A model generated the notes under the pieces. The model saw only the letters and a program-made list of their open reading frames with translations, was not told the DNA's origin and ran no database searches. DNA of 64,000 nt from an uncultured Mailhella sp. (GTDB lineage: Bacteria > Desulfobacterota > Desulfovibrionia > Desulfovibrionales > Desulfovibrionaceae): contig NZ_OZ007001.1 of the NCBI RefSeq assembly GCF_963931295.1, positions 682,001 through 746,000 on the forward strand, given 5' to 3'. Shown here piece after piece: positions 25,950 through 35,621 of this stretch. Position 1 is the first letter of the stretch; every line of letters starts with the position of its first letter. Position numbers and translations under genes: made by a program.

Positions 25950-26728
25950 GCCCGTTTCCGCGACCGGGCAAGGGATGGCTTTCGTTCGCCGCATGACGTT
26001 TCCGCCATCTCTCCGGAAAGACAGGAAAATTCAGTGAGCGTTCCGCGTCGGGAAGGGCACGCCCCAAGTCGCCGGAACATCGCCGGGAGAGCATTTCCCT
26101 TCGCCTCCCGCAGTCGGACGCCCGCCGGTGCGCACGAGTCTGCCGCGCGGCAAGAAGGACGCGACGCCCCGGCCTCCGGCAGTGCTCCGAAGGCGAACGC
26201 CGCACAGGCAAAGCCTCCGCCCGGAGAATGCGTCCGGGCAGCGCGGCAAACAAATGCGCAGAAGGGCATGCCCGAAGCGCGCAGGGCAAGCCGCCGACGA
26301 AGCCGGATCCTGCAAGGCGTCCGGTGCTGATGCGCTTTCGGAGCGGACGTCGGAACTTGCGGCGTCGGGAATGCTCGAACGCTCCCCGGATGTTCGCCCA
26401 AAAGCGCGCAGAGCGCCCGGCCAGAGCGCAAGGGTCGGAGCCGACGCCAAAAATCCGCCGCGCAGGGGCCCCGCAGAATTTCGGCCGCGGCGCAGGGGCA
26501 ACATGTGTCATCCGCAGAAGCCGGGCGTCCGTCCCGCTCGAACCGGGCGTGCGTCCCGCGCAGGATGGCAAACATTTCTCAGGGCGCTTTTCCGCGCCGC
26601 CCGCGCGGCTCTGCGGAAAACGCCCGTTGCCGGAACGCCGCCGACGGGAAGCGCCGACGAAAGACCGGCCCCCGGACTGCGTTCCCCTTCGGGAGCTGCC
26701 GTGCGGGACAAGCCTTCAGTGAGGAACC
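25950..26728. other. GC-rich intergenic stretch, no supported gene
   Basis: About 780 bp between trpS and mlaE. Open frames on both strands overlap one another and are rich in Arg, Ala, Pro and Gly without recognisable domains. No hairpin-plus-T terminator and no clear promoter was found, although the mla promoter should lie at the right end. Confidence 0.5.
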
Positions 26729-27859
26729 ATGCAGCCTGCCTTCGAGATTCAAAAAACGCAGCGCACGATTGTTGTCCGGGCCTCGGGCTCCTGGTCGAGG
26801 CAGGACGTGGCCGCCGCTCCCCGAACGCCCGAAGCCATGATTGCCGCGGCCCTCGACGCCTTCGACGACGCCGACGCCGTGCGTTTTCTTGCCGACGTTT
26901 CCGCCTGGGACAGCATGCTGCTTGCCGCCTTCAACGCCGTTGCGCAGAAGGCCCGCGCCCGCGGCCTCGCCGTGGACGCCTCGGCTCTGCCGGACGGCAT
27001 GGGCCCCATGCTCGACATGGCCCTCGCCGTGCCCCCCAGAGACGGCGGCGCAAGGCAGCAGGAACCGGGGCTTCTGGAAATCATCGGCGAAAAAACTCTC
27101 GCCTGGCCCGGCATCACGCGCAGCGTGGTGGAATTCGTGGGCGAAGTTTCGCTCAGCATGGCGCGCTTCTTTTCCGGCCGCGCCTCGTGCAGTTCCCGCG
27201 ATCTGTGGAACGTGCTGCGCGAATGCGGCGTGGACGCCCTGCCCATCGTCACGCTCACCAGCCTGCTGCTCGGCCTCATTCTCGCCTTCGTGAGCTCCAT
27301 GCAGCTCAAGCTCTTCGGCGCGGAAATCTACGTGGCCTCGCTTGTGGGCGTTTCCATGGTGCGCGTCATGGGGCCGGTGCTCACGGGCATCGTGCTCTCG
27401 GGCCGCACGGGCGCGTCGTTCGCCGCCGTCATCGGCAGCATGCAGGTCAACGAAGAAGTGGACGCCCTCACCGGCTTCGGCATTTCCCCCGTCGATTTTC
27501 TCGTGCTGCCCCGCGTGCTCGGGCTGGCCGTCATGACGCCCCTGCTCACCCTCTACGCCGACATCGCAGGCATCGCAGGCGGATTCCTCGTGGGCGCGCT
27601 CATGCTCGACATCTCCCCCGCCGCCTACATCAGCAACACCCTCCAGTTCATGACCCTGGGCTACGTCTGGACAGGTCTTCTTCACGCCTTCGTGTTCGGC
27701 TTCATCATTTCCCTGTGCGGCTGCTATCAGGGCATGCGCTGCGGCCGCAACGCCTCCGCCGTGGGCCGCGCCACCACCGCCGCCGTGGTCAATTCCATCG
27801 TGGGCATCATCGTGGCCACGTCCGTCATCACCATCATCCTCACGGTGCTCGACATATGA
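26729..27859 (+). CDS. mlaE: MlaE-family lipid ABC permease with N-terminal STAS-like domain
   Basis: 376 residues. The C-terminal ~260 residues are a typical MlaE permease (GPVLTGIVLSGRTGASFAAVIGSMQVNEEVDAL is the hallmark loop; read it at about 222-254). The first ~110 residues resemble a STAS/MlaB domain, so the MlaB function is probably fused, and no separate mlaB is present. The complex moves phospholipids between inner and outer membranes. The stop overlaps the mlaF start (ATGA). ATG 26729 follows GTGAGGA. Confidence 0.9.
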   Translation: MQPAFEIQKTQRTIVVRASGSWSRQDVAAAPRTPEAMIAAALDAFDDADAVRFLADVSAWDSMLLAAFNAVAQKARARGLAVDASALPDGMGPMLDMALAVPPRDGGARQQEPGLLEIIGEKTLAWPGITRSVVEFVGEVSLSMARFFSGRASCSSRDLWNVLRECGVDALPIVTLTSLLLGLILAFVSSMQLKLFGAEIYVASLVGVSMVRVMGPVLTGIVLSGRTGASFAAVIGSMQVNEEVDALTGFGISPVDFLVLPRVLGLAVMTPLLTLYADIAGIAGGFLVGALMLDISPAAYISNTLQFMTLGYVWTGLLHAFVFGFIISLCGCYQGMRCGRNASAVGRATTAAVVNSIVGIIVATSVITIILTVLDI

Positions 27860-28638
27860 ACTTCGTTCCGGACAACAACGCCGCCGTCACCGCACACAAC
27901 GTCACCGTGGCCTACGGTTCCCGCGTCATCCAGAGCGGGCTCTCCTTCACCGTAAAAAAGGGCGACATCTTCATCATCATGGGCGGCTCGGGCTGCGGCA
28001 AAAGCTCCCTGCTGCGCGTGCTCATGGGCCTCACCCCTCCGGCCGAAGGCTCCGTGTTCTACGGCAAAACCGATTTCTGGGGCGCTCCCGCCGCCGAACG
28101 CGAAGCCGTCATGCGCCGCACCGGCGTCATGTTCCAGAGCGGCGCGCTCTGGACTTCCCGCACCCTCGCCGAAAACGTCGCCCTCCCCCTCGAATATTAC
28201 ACCAGCCTCTCCCCCCGCGACATCCGCGCCCTCGCCTCGTTCAAGCTCTCCCTCGTGGGCCTCGCGGGCTTTGAAGACTTCTACCCCTCGGAAATAAGCG
28301 GCGGCATGAAAAAAAGAGCCGGTCTCGCCCGCGCCCTCGCCCTTGATCCCGACGTGGTCTATTTCGACGAACCTTCCGCCGGTCTTGATCCCGTAAGCGC
28401 GGCAAGACTCGACGAACTCATCCTGCAGCTTCGGGACACCCTGGGCATGACCGTCATCGTGGTCACCCACGAACTGGCAAGCATCTTCGCCATCGCCAAC
28501 AATTCCGTGTTCCTGGACGCCAAAACCAAAACCATGACCGCAAGCGGCGATCCGCACGAACTGCTCAAAAGCGGCCCCGACGAAGTGGTGGAATTTCTTA
28601 CGCGCGGCAAGGGCCGCGTCCGCGGAGGAAATCAATGA
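27856..28638 (+). CDS. mlaF: MlaF-family lipid ABC transporter ATP-binding protein
   Basis: 260 residues with Walker A GGSGCGKSS (about 45-53), signature SGGMKKR and Walker B VVYFDEPSAGLDP, the variant signature being characteristic of MlaF/Ttg2A. It powers the MlaE permease. It overlaps mlaE by 4 bases at the start and mlaD by 4 bases at the end, which fixes the start at ATG 27856 despite a long open frame extending upstream. Confidence 0.95.
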   Translation: MNFVPDNNAAVTAHNVTVAYGSRVIQSGLSFTVKKGDIFIIMGGSGCGKSSLLRVLMGLTPPAEGSVFYGKTDFWGAPAAEREAVMRRTGVMFQSGALWTSRTLAENVALPLEYYTSLSPRDIRALASFKLSLVGLAGFEDFYPSEISGGMKKRAGLARALALDPDVVYFDEPSAGLDPVSAARLDELILQLRDTLGMTVIVVTHELASIFAIANNSVFLDAKTKTMTASGDPHELLKSGPDEVVEFLTRGKGRVRGGNQ

Positions 28639-29657
28639 CGGAACGCAGCACTAAAACTTTCATCGGCGCCTTCGTGCTCGGCGCGCTGGCCCTGCTTGTA
28701 GGCTTCATCCTGCTCCTCGGCTCGGGCTCCTTCGGCAACAAGAATCCCACCTTCGTGCTCTACTTCAACACCTCGCTCAAAGGCCTCATCCAGGGCTCGC
28801 CCGTGTACTTCAAGGGCATACGCATCGGCAAGGTGAACTCCATCCAGATCCGCCCCGAAATCGGCACCGCCAAGTTCTATACCCCCGTCATCATCGAAAT
28901 CGAACGCGACAAGGCCATGGCCCTGCTCGAAGACGGCAGCGAAAAGGATCTCTTCGACGATCCCGACATCATGAACCGCCTCATCAAGGCCGGTCTGCGC
29001 GGCAAGCTCGGCATCACCAGCATTCTCACCGGGCAGCTCTGCGTCGAGCTCGACATCCTGAGCAACGCCGCTCCCGTGGATCTCGCCTCCCTCGCTCCCT
29101 ACAAGGGCTCGCCCCAGATTCCCACGCAGCTCTCCTCCCTCGACGCCGCCCTCAGCACCCTCGAAAACATTCCCATTCAGGAAATTCTCTACGACGTGGT
29201 GAGCAGCGTGAAAAGCATGAGCGAACAGCTCCGCGACATCGACGCCTCCGGCCTCGTGGCCAGCATGCGCGAAACCAGCGATACCATCCGCGAGGAAGTG
29301 CGCTCCTTCGGCGCGCTCAGACAAAGCGCCGACTCCACCATGACCGCCTACGCCTCCCTCGCCGGTTCCCTGAAAAAGGATATCCACAACACCCTCGCCG
29401 GCGTCAACGCCGCCCTCAGAAGCATCGACAGCCTCGCGTCTTCCTCCGAAGGCGTGGTCCTCGAAGCCCAGAACGCCATGAAAGGCCTGCGCCGCACCGC
29501 CGATACCGCCAACAGCCTCTTCAGCGAAGACTCCGCCCCCGTGCTCGAATTCAGCCAGACCATGCTCACCCTCCGACGCGCCGCCCAGGCACTCTCGGAA
29601 CTCGCCACCCTGCTGGAAATCAAGCCCAACGCCCTCATCTTCGGGAGAAACAACTGA
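28635..29657 (+). CDS. mlaD: MlaD-family MCE-domain lipid-binding protein
   Basis: 340 residues: one N-terminal membrane anchor (FIGAFVLGALALLVGFILLL), then an MCE domain (about 35-115, GLIQGSPVYFKGIRIGKV) and a long helical C-terminal part. It should form the periplasmic hexamer that conducts lipids from the MlaE/MlaF complex. It overlaps both neighbours by 1-4 bases. The long helical tail is more like PqiB/Mce-type extended proteins than the short E. coli MlaD. Confidence 0.93.
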   Translation: MTERSTKTFIGAFVLGALALLVGFILLLGSGSFGNKNPTFVLYFNTSLKGLIQGSPVYFKGIRIGKVNSIQIRPEIGTAKFYTPVIIEIERDKAMALLEDGSEKDLFDDPDIMNRLIKAGLRGKLGITSILTGQLCVELDILSNAAPVDLASLAPYKGSPQIPTQLSSLDAALSTLENIPIQEILYDVVSSVKSMSEQLRDIDASGLVASMRETSDTIREEVRSFGALRQSADSTMTAYASLAGSLKKDIHNTLAGVNAALRSIDSLASSSEGVVLEAQNAMKGLRRTADTANSLFSEDSAPVLEFSQTMLTLRRAAQALSELATLLEIKPNALIFGRNN

Positions 29658-30223
29658 TGAAACCCGTCCTCTGCTCCCTCGTCCTCGCACTCGCACTCAC
29701 CGGATGCTCGCTCCCCGCACAGCTCAAATCCTCCCCGACCGTGCGCTACTACGTGCTCTCTTCTCCCCTGCCCGCATCCTCGGCTTCCGACACCGCCAGC
29801 ATCGGCGTGCTCCCCGTCACCCTGCCAGGATACCTCATCAGACAACAAATCGTCCTGCGCGAGGCCGACGGCGTGAACATCACCATCCATGAATTCGACC
29901 GCTGGGGCGAAAGCCTCGGTCAGGGCGTCTCCCGCGTCCTCTGCGACGCCCTCGCCGTCCGCGGCGTCTCCGCCCTCCCCCTCCGCACCGGCGCCAAAGT
30001 CGACGATAAACTCATGCTCGATATCCGCAGACTCGACGGCCCCCTCGAAGGCAACGTCACCCTCGACGTCGTCTGGAGACTCCAGAGAGACGGCTCCGTC
30101 CTCAACTCCGGCCACCTCGTCAAATCCAGACCCGCCGGCGACTCCATCCAGTCCATGGTCGAAGCCCAGTCCCTCCTCGTCCAGGACCTCGCTTCCCATA
30201 TCGCCAACGCCCTCAAAAGATAG
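29657..30223 (+). CDS. ABC-type transport auxiliary lipoprotein (PqiC/DUF330-like)
   Basis: 188 residues with a lipoprotein signal and lipobox LTGC (Cys17). The mature segment YYVLSSPLP ... IGVLPVTLPGYLIRQQIVLR is the mark of the ABC_trans_aux/PqiC family, outer-membrane lipoproteins that act with MCE transporters. It takes the place of MlaC/MlaA, which are not found here. Start ATG overlaps the mlaD stop. The stop codon is followed immediately by repeat copy B. Confidence 0.88.
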   Translation: MKPVLCSLVLALALTGCSLPAQLKSSPTVRYYVLSSPLPASSASDTASIGVLPVTLPGYLIRQQIVLREADGVNITIHEFDRWGESLGQGVSRVLCDALAVRGVSALPLRTGAKVDDKLMLDIRRLDGPLEGNVTLDVVWRLQRDGSVLNSGHLVKSRPAGDSIQSMVEAQSLLVQDLASHIANALKR

Positions 30224-30771
30224 GAAAGAAGACAAGAAGGCAGAAAAGGCATCGGGGGAGATAATCTCCCCCGAACCCCCATAATTTGCGGGACGACCCC
30301 TTGCGGGGCCGTCCCGCAGCATTTTGGGTATACGTGAAGATTCCCCGCCCGCCTGTCGAATTCCGCACCGTCGGTCTGCGTCCCCCCAGAGCGGAGAAAG
30401 AATACTTTCCGGTCCGCGTTAGCGACTCTCGACGTCTGCTCCCTCATCCTCAATATCTGGAAATTCCTTCCTTACTCACGACTGTCCGGCGCAGGCCGGA
30501 CAGGAGTCGGCCACCGCAGGTGGGTCCGTGAGGACACACCTGCACTGGGTGCGCAGCCCGAACAGCGCCCGCCGAGCACACTACCCCTCGCAGTCCCAGC
30601 CTTTCCGACCTCCCGCCCTCGCCCTTTGCCTCGGGCATAATCATCCCGTTCACCCTGTCCTGCCGAAGCAGCGTCAGCTGCGAGGCAGAAACAGGGGGGC
30701 GCGGGGGGAATTATTTCCCCCGCATGCCTTTCCTGTCTTCTCTGCCTTTTCTGCCTTTCCTGCCTTTGCGG
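30224..30771. repeat. Long composite intergenic repeat, copy B, between convergent genes
   Basis: Second copy of the element at 230-957. Left part: purine array, hairpin 30253-30273, hairpin 30288-30317 then ATTTT. Centre: perfect stem-loop 30482-30503 and the GTGA-capped 12-bp stem 30516-30543. Right part (30685-30771): the mirror-image hairpin and CTGCCTTT-type array that ends directly at the amidohydrolase stop. Here it works as a bidirectional terminator between convergent genes. No gene is supported within it. Confidence 0.8.
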
Positions 30772-31560
30772 TTATCCGAAGAGGAGGTGGGTGCCGTTGG
30801 CGAGGATTTCGTCGATTTCGTTGTCGGAGAAGCGGGTGCGTTTCTGGAGGGCGTCGATTTCGTCCTGGGGGTCCATGATGGGGTAGTCGGTGCCGAAGAC
30901 GAGGCGATCGCGGGGGTGTTTTTTCAGGATGGCCTTGAGGGTATCGTCGGAGATTTCCTTCATGCAGGAGGAGGTATCCATCCAGACGTCGCGGCCGGCG
31001 AGGGCGTCGAGGGCGTAGGACCACTGTCGGAAGCCGCCGAGGTGGGCGGCGACGACGTTGAGGTGGGGGAAGTCGTCGAGGATGGCGGCCATTTTATAGG
31101 GACAGGAGGGGTTTTTCTCCGGGGGGAGGCTGTCGCCTATGTGTATCATAAAAATAAAATCCCTCTGTGCTTCCTCGAAGATGGGGTAGAGGCGGGGATC
31201 ATTGAGCCAGAAGTGCTGGAAATCCGGGTGGAGCTTGATGCCGTGGACGCCCGTGGAGCGGAGCCAGTCGAGCTGCTGTTTCCAGTCCGTGCAGTCGGGG
31301 TGGATGGAGCCGAAGGCGGTGATGCGCGGATAATTGTGCTGGAGGTAGCCTGCGTAGGCGTTGCAGGGGCGCACCTGGAGGGCGCTCGTGGCGGCGCAGA
31401 GGGCCACGCAGTGATCGATGCCCGCGCGGCCTGCGCGCAGGAGCAGGTCGTCCGGGGTGCCTTTGCAGTGACAGAAGAGCTTGTAGTGTTCCGCGAGCTT
31501 CATTTTCGCCTTTTCGGCGATGCGCGGATGAAAAACATGAGTATGGCAGTCAACGAACAT
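30772..31560 (-). CDS. Amidohydrolase-2 family metal-dependent hydrolase
   Basis: 262 residues of TIM-barrel amidohydrolase type. The metal-binding motif DCHTHVFH starts at residue 4; GIKLHPDFQ, the HIGD segment, VVAAHLGG and FGTDYPIMDP (the last aspartate ligand) follow in the expected order. Members decarboxylate or hydrolyse aromatic or small cyclic acids; the substrate is unknown. ATG 31560 is chosen because the motif begins there; the upstream extension is arginine-rich and unlikely. It converges with the mla operon and ends in repeat copy B. Confidence 0.85.
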   Translation of the reverse strand: MFVDCHTHVFHPRIAEKAKMKLAEHYKLFCHCKGTPDDLLLRAGRAGIDHCVALCAATSALQVRPCNAYAGYLQHNYPRITAFGSIHPDCTDWKQQLDWLRSTGVHGIKLHPDFQHFWLNDPRLYPIFEEAQRDFIFMIHIGDSLPPEKNPSCPYKMAAILDDFPHLNVVAAHLGGFRQWSYALDALAGRDVWMDTSSCMKEISDDTLKAILKKHPRDRLVFGTDYPIMDPQDEIDALQKRTRFSDNEIDEILANGTHLLFG

Positions 31561-31759
31561 GAATGAACCCCATCGGCCGGGCGGGCCAAAAATGCGGCGG
31601 GAAAAGGCGTTCGTCCGCGTTTTGTGAGGGCGCGCAGAAGCGCGGACGGGCCGCGGGCGGACGTGATTTTCCGCATCGGCGGATGCTAGCCCAAGGCGGG
31701 AAGTCTGGCAAGTTCGGACGGTTCCGAAAGAAAAAAGCGGGGCGCAACTCATTTCAATT

Positions 31760-31775
31760 CGGCACGATTCTTGCA
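31760..31775 (+). promoter_or_regulatory. Second sigma-54-like promoter, upstream of ftsH
   Basis: CGGCACGATTCTTGCA has GG (31761-31762) and GC (31773-31774) 10 bases apart and shares the 14-mer GGCACGATTCTTGC with the promoter at 6135-6150. It is about 195 bp before the ftsH start and on the same strand. Confidence 0.55.
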
Positions 31776-31815
31776 GAAAAAAGTTCCCGGAGCGGAAAAA
31801 CCGGCCTGCACATCA

Positions 31816-31877
31816 TTGTCAAAGTCGGCAAGTGGCATTACAAATATAAAAAACGACAGGGGCGACGCATCGTCGCC
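31816..31877 (+). promoter_or_regulatory. Sigma-70-type promoter and leader hairpin of ftsH
   Basis: TTGTCA (31816-31821), 17-base spacer, TACAAA (31839-31844). The message would then start with a 7-bp stem-loop GGCGACG-CAT-CGTCGCC (31861-31877). The remaining spacer up to ftsH has no other clear element. Confidence 0.5.
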
Positions 31878-31970
31878 TGCGGAGCCTGCCGTTTCACCTG
31901 TGGCAGCCCGGCAAGCCGGGCCCTCTCCGTCACTTTGAGTGCGTCATCATAAGCAGCCATGGAGGCAGCT

Positions 31971-33965
31971 TTGAACCAGTTTTCCCGCAATATCCTGCTG
32001 TGGAGCATCATAGCCGTTGCCATGATCTCCCTGTTCAGCCTGTTCAACGAAAACGGCGGAACCCCGCAGAACTCCGCCGCCTACAGCACTTTCCTCTCGC
32101 AGGTCGACAACGGGGAAGTCAGTCAGGTGGTGATCGAAGACAGAAACATCACCGTCGTCACCAACGACGGCCGCACCTACAGCACCTATGCCCCCAACGA
32201 TCCGAACCTCGTTCAGGAACTCAAGAACAAGAACGTGGTCATCGACGTCAAGAAGCCCGAAGAAACGCCGCTTGCCATGTCGGTGTTCATTTCGTGGTTC
32301 CCCATGCTGCTGCTCATCGGCGTGTGGATCTTCTTTGCCCGTCAGATGCAGGGCGGCGGCGGAAAGGCCATGTCGTTCGGCCGTTCCCGCGCGCGCATGC
32401 AGGATCAGAATCAGGTGGGCAAGGTCACGTTCGCCGATGTGGCCGGCGTGGACGAAGCCAAGGAAGAGCTTGCCGAAGTTGTGGAATTTCTTTCCAATCC
32501 GCGCAAGTTTACGCGTCTTGGCGGCCGCATTCCCAAGGGCGTGCTGCTCGTAGGCCCTCCCGGAACCGGCAAGACTCTGCTGGCCCGCGCCGTGGCCGGT
32601 GAAGCCGGCGTGCCGTTCTTCTCCATTTCCGGTTCCGACTTCGTGGAAATGTTCGTGGGCGTGGGCGCCTCCCGCGTGCGCGACCTCTTCGCCCAGGGCA
32701 AGAAGAACGCCCCCTGCCTCATCTTCATCGACGAAATCGACGCCGTGGGTCGTCAGCGCGGCGCAGGTCTCGGCGGCGGTCACGACGAACGCGAGCAGAC
32801 CCTCAACCAGCTGCTCGTGGAAATGGACGGCTTTGAATCCAACGAAGGCGTCATTCTCATTGCGGCCACCAACCGCCCCGACGTGCTGGATCCCGCGCTG
32901 CTGCGTCCCGGCCGCTTCGACCGTCAGGTCGTGGTTTCCACGCCCGATCTGCGCGGCCGCGAACGGATTCTCGAAGTCCACACCCGCCGCACGCCCCTCG
33001 CCAGGGACGTGGATCTCACCACCATCGCCAAGGGCACGCCCGGCTTCTCCGGCGCCGACCTTGAAAACCTCGTGAACGAAGCCGCGCTTCAGGCCGCCAA
33101 GCTCAACAAGGACCGCCTGAACATGTCCGACTTTGAATACGCCAAGGACAAGGTCCTCATGGGCAAGGAACGCCGCAGCCTCATCCTGAGCGACGAAGAA
33201 AAGAAGATCACCGCCTATCACGAAGGCGGACACGCCCTCGCCGCCAAGCTCCTGCCCGGCACCGATCCGGTTCACAAGGTGTCCATCATACCCCGCGGCC
33301 GCGCCATGGGCGTGACCATGCAGCTGCCCAATGAAGACCGTCACGGCTACTCCCGCGACTTTCTGCGCAACAACCTCGTGGTGCTGCTCGGCGGCCGCGT
33401 GGCCGAAGAAATCATCATGGGCGACATCACCACCGGCGCGGGCAACGACATCGATCGCGCCACCAAGATGGCCCGCAAGATGGTGTGCGAATGGGGCATG
33501 AGCGACAAGATCGGTCCGCAGACCGTGGGCGAACATGAAGAGGAAGTCTTCCTCGGCCGCGAATGGGGCCACACCCGCTCCGTGAGCGACGACATGGCCC
33601 GCCTCGTGGACAGCGAAGTCAAGGCCCTCATCGACGAGGCCCGCGAACGCTGCCGCACCCTGCTCACCGAACACATCGACATGCTGCACGCCATCGCGCA
33701 CGCCCTGCTGGAACGCGAAACCATTTCCGGCGAGGACATCGACATCCTCATGCGGGGCGAAAAGCTGCCCCCCTTTCAGATCAACGGGCAGAACGCGGGC
33801 GAATTCCATCTTGAGGAAGAACACTCCGCAGACGAAAAGAACAACGCCGGGAACAGCCAGTCCAACGCGACGCCCCCTGCGGAGACCGCGGCCCCTCAGC
33901 CTGAGGAAAAGGCCGCAAGCGACTCTTCCGCCTCCGGCGAAGGAGCCGACAGGGGAGACAAATAA
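31971..33965 (+). CDS. ftsH: ATP-dependent zinc metalloprotease FtsH
   Basis: 664 residues: two N-terminal membrane segments enclosing a small periplasmic domain, an AAA+ domain with Walker A GPPGTGKT and Walker B LIFIDEID, and an M41 peptidase with HEGGH (usually HEAGH; the HExxH ligands are kept). It degrades membrane and regulatory proteins. GGAGG at 31961-31965 is well placed for the TTG at 31971 (protein [11 protein letters not shown], the common FtsH start); the ATG at 31959 overlaps that site and would be a poorer start. folP follows after 2 bases. The C-terminal tail is acidic and low complexity. Confidence 0.95.
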   Translation: MNQFSRNILLWSIIAVAMISLFSLFNENGGTPQNSAAYSTFLSQVDNGEVSQVVIEDRNITVVTNDGRTYSTYAPNDPNLVQELKNKNVVIDVKKPEETPLAMSVFISWFPMLLLIGVWIFFARQMQGGGGKAMSFGRSRARMQDQNQVGKVTFADVAGVDEAKEELAEVVEFLSNPRKFTRLGGRIPKGVLLVGPPGTGKTLLARAVAGEAGVPFFSISGSDFVEMFVGVGASRVRDLFAQGKKNAPCLIFIDEIDAVGRQRGAGLGGGHDEREQTLNQLLVEMDGFESNEGVILIAATNRPDVLDPALLRPGRFDRQVVVSTPDLRGRERILEVHTRRTPLARDVDLTTIAKGTPGFSGADLENLVNEAALQAAKLNKDRLNMSDFEYAKDKVLMGKERRSLILSDEEKKITAYHEGGHALAAKLLPGTDPVHKVSIIPRGRAMGVTMQLPNEDRHGYSRDFLRNNLVVLLGGRVAEEIIMGDITTGAGNDIDRATKMARKMVCEWGMSDKIGPQTVGEHEEEVFLGREWGHTRSVSDDMARLVDSEVKALIDEARERCRTLLTEHIDMLHAIAHALLERETISGEDIDILMRGEKLPPFQINGQNAGEFHLEEEHSADEKNNAGNSQSNATPPAETAAPQPEEKAASDSSASGEGADRGDK

Positions 33966-33967
33966 CG

Positions 33968-34870
33968 ATGAATAAGGACACGGTCTGGATGCTTCGCAAC
34001 GGGGCATTCAGCCCTGTTTCCACCGAAAAACAGGGCGGTACGCCGTCGCGCTTCACACTGTGGGGCGTGGTGAACGTAACGCCCGACTCCTTTTTCGACG
34101 GAGGCAGGCACCCTTCTTTTGAAAGCGCGTTTTCCCACGCCAGACGCCTCGCCGCAGACGGAGCCAGAGTGCTTGATCTCGGCGGGGCTTCGTCGCGTCC
34201 GGGCGCGCAGGACGTCCCCCCCGACGACGAAATGCGCCGCGTGCTGCCTCTCGTGCGCGCCCTCTCCGAAGGTCGCGGCAGACGCACCCCGCCCGACACC
34301 CTGCTCTCCGTGGACACCTGGCGCACGTCCGTTGCCGCCGCCGTGCTCGAAGCCGGCGCCGACATCATCAACGACATCTCCGCCGGCGTGTGGGAGCCCG
34401 AAATCACCGACGTGCTCGCTCAGTATCGCCCCGGCTACGTGCTCATGCACTGCCGCCCCGGCATGACCCCCGGCACCATGCAGAACGATCCGCGCTACGA
34501 AAACGTGCTCGACGAGGTCATCGCCTTCCTCGAAGCGCGCATGACCGCCCTCGTCAAGGCCGGTCTGCCCGAAGAAAACATCATGCTCGATCCGGGCATA
34601 GGCTTCGGCAAAACCGCGGAACACAACTGTCAGATACTCGCCGGCATCGAAAGACTCCTCGCCCTGGGGCGTCCCGTGCTGCTCGGCGTTTCCAACAAGA
34701 GCATCTTCGGCGACCTGCTCGGCCTCGACGTGACAAGACGCATAGAAGCCACCAGCGTCTGCACGGCGCTGCTCGCCGCGCGCGGCGTCTTCCATCACCG
34801 CGTTCACGACGTGGCCTCCGCCCGGCGAGCCCTCACCCTCGCGGAACACTTCACCCCCTGGAAAGACTGA
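33968..34870 (+). CDS. folP: Dihydropteroate synthase
   Basis: 300 residues with the DHPS motifs: VVNVTPDSFFDGG (34-46) for pterin binding, LDLGGASSRPGA in place of the common GGESTRPGA, and GIGFGK near 213-218. It joins p-aminobenzoate to the pterin pyrophosphate in folate synthesis. The ftsH-folP order is common, and cdaA follows after 1 base, so folP is part of one long operon. Confidence 0.95.
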   Translation: MNKDTVWMLRNGAFSPVSTEKQGGTPSRFTLWGVVNVTPDSFFDGGRHPSFESAFSHARRLAADGARVLDLGGASSRPGAQDVPPDDEMRRVLPLVRALSEGRGRRTPPDTLLSVDTWRTSVAAAVLEAGADIINDISAGVWEPEITDVLAQYRPGYVLMHCRPGMTPGTMQNDPRYENVLDEVIAFLEARMTALVKAGLPEENIMLDPGIGFGKTAEHNCQILAGIERLLALGRPVLLGVSNKSIFGDLLGLDVTRRIEATSVCTALLAARGVFHHRVHDVASARRALTLAEHFTPWKD

Positions 34871-34871
34871 C

Positions 34872-35621
34872 ATGTTCGCACTGGGACAGTTGACATTCGG
34901 CTGGCGAGACCTGCTGGACATTCTCATAGTAGCCATTCTCTGCTACTACGGCATCCGCTTCGTGCGGGGCACGCGCGCCATGGCCGCCCTGAACGGCCTG
35001 CTCCTGCTGCTCGCCCTGTTCGCGGCCGCCCAGTTCCTCGGCCTGTTCACCCTCGTGTGGCTGCTCCAGAACGTGTTCAGCTCCCTGTTCCTCGTGGTGG
35101 TCATCCTGTTCCATCAGGACATCCGCCAGGCTCTCTCCAACATGAACTTCCGACATCTTTTCCGGCGCAAGGCCAACGTGCGCACGGAAATGATAAGCAC
35201 CGTGAGCCGCACCGCCTGCGCTCTCGCCGCCCGCCGCATCGGAGCCATCATCGTCATCGAACGCAACGTCGCCCTCGGCGACATGACCGAAAAGGGCGTC
35301 ACCATCGACGCCGTGGTTTCGCAGGATCTGCTCGCCACCATCTTCTTTCCCAACACGGCGCTCCACGACGGCGCCGTCATCATAGGCCACAACGACCGCA
35401 TTACCGCGGCAGGCTGCGTGCTGCCGCTCGCCAACGTCGCCCGTCAGCACTTCGGCACCCGTCACCGGGCCGCCATCGGCATCACCGAAGTGAGCGACGC
35501 CATCTCCATCGTGGTATCGGAAGAACGCGGAGAAGTGACCCTAGCCCAGGACGGCCACCTCTCCAATCCCCTGAATCAAGAACGCCTGGAACGGATACTG
35601 GCCAATGTCCTCAATCAATAA
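34872..35621 (+). CDS. cdaA: Diadenylate cyclase (c-di-AMP synthase), CdaA type
   Basis: 249 residues: three N-terminal membrane helices (to about residue 80) followed by a DAC domain with both catalytic motifs, LHDGAVII and GTRHRAA. It makes c-di-AMP from two ATP at the inner membrane. The cdaA-cdaR-glmM order, known from Firmicutes, is conserved here, and cdaR overlaps by 17 bases. Confidence 0.94.
   Translation: MFALGQLTFGWRDLLDILIVAILCYYGIRFVRGTRAMAALNGLLLLLALFAAAQFLGLFTLVWLLQNVFSSLFLVVVILFHQDIRQALSNMNFRHLFRRKANVRTEMISTVSRTACALAARRIGAIIVIERNVALGDMTEKGVTIDAVVSQDLLATIFFPNTALHDGAVIIGHNDRITAAGCVLPLANVARQHFGTRHRAAIGITEVSDAISIVVSEERGEVTLAQDGHLSNPLNQERLERILANVLNQ

Noticed and set aside
26128..27855. 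Long N-terminal extension of mlaF
   Set aside because: It would run through mlaE in another frame; the ATGA overlap fixes the mlaF start at 27856.
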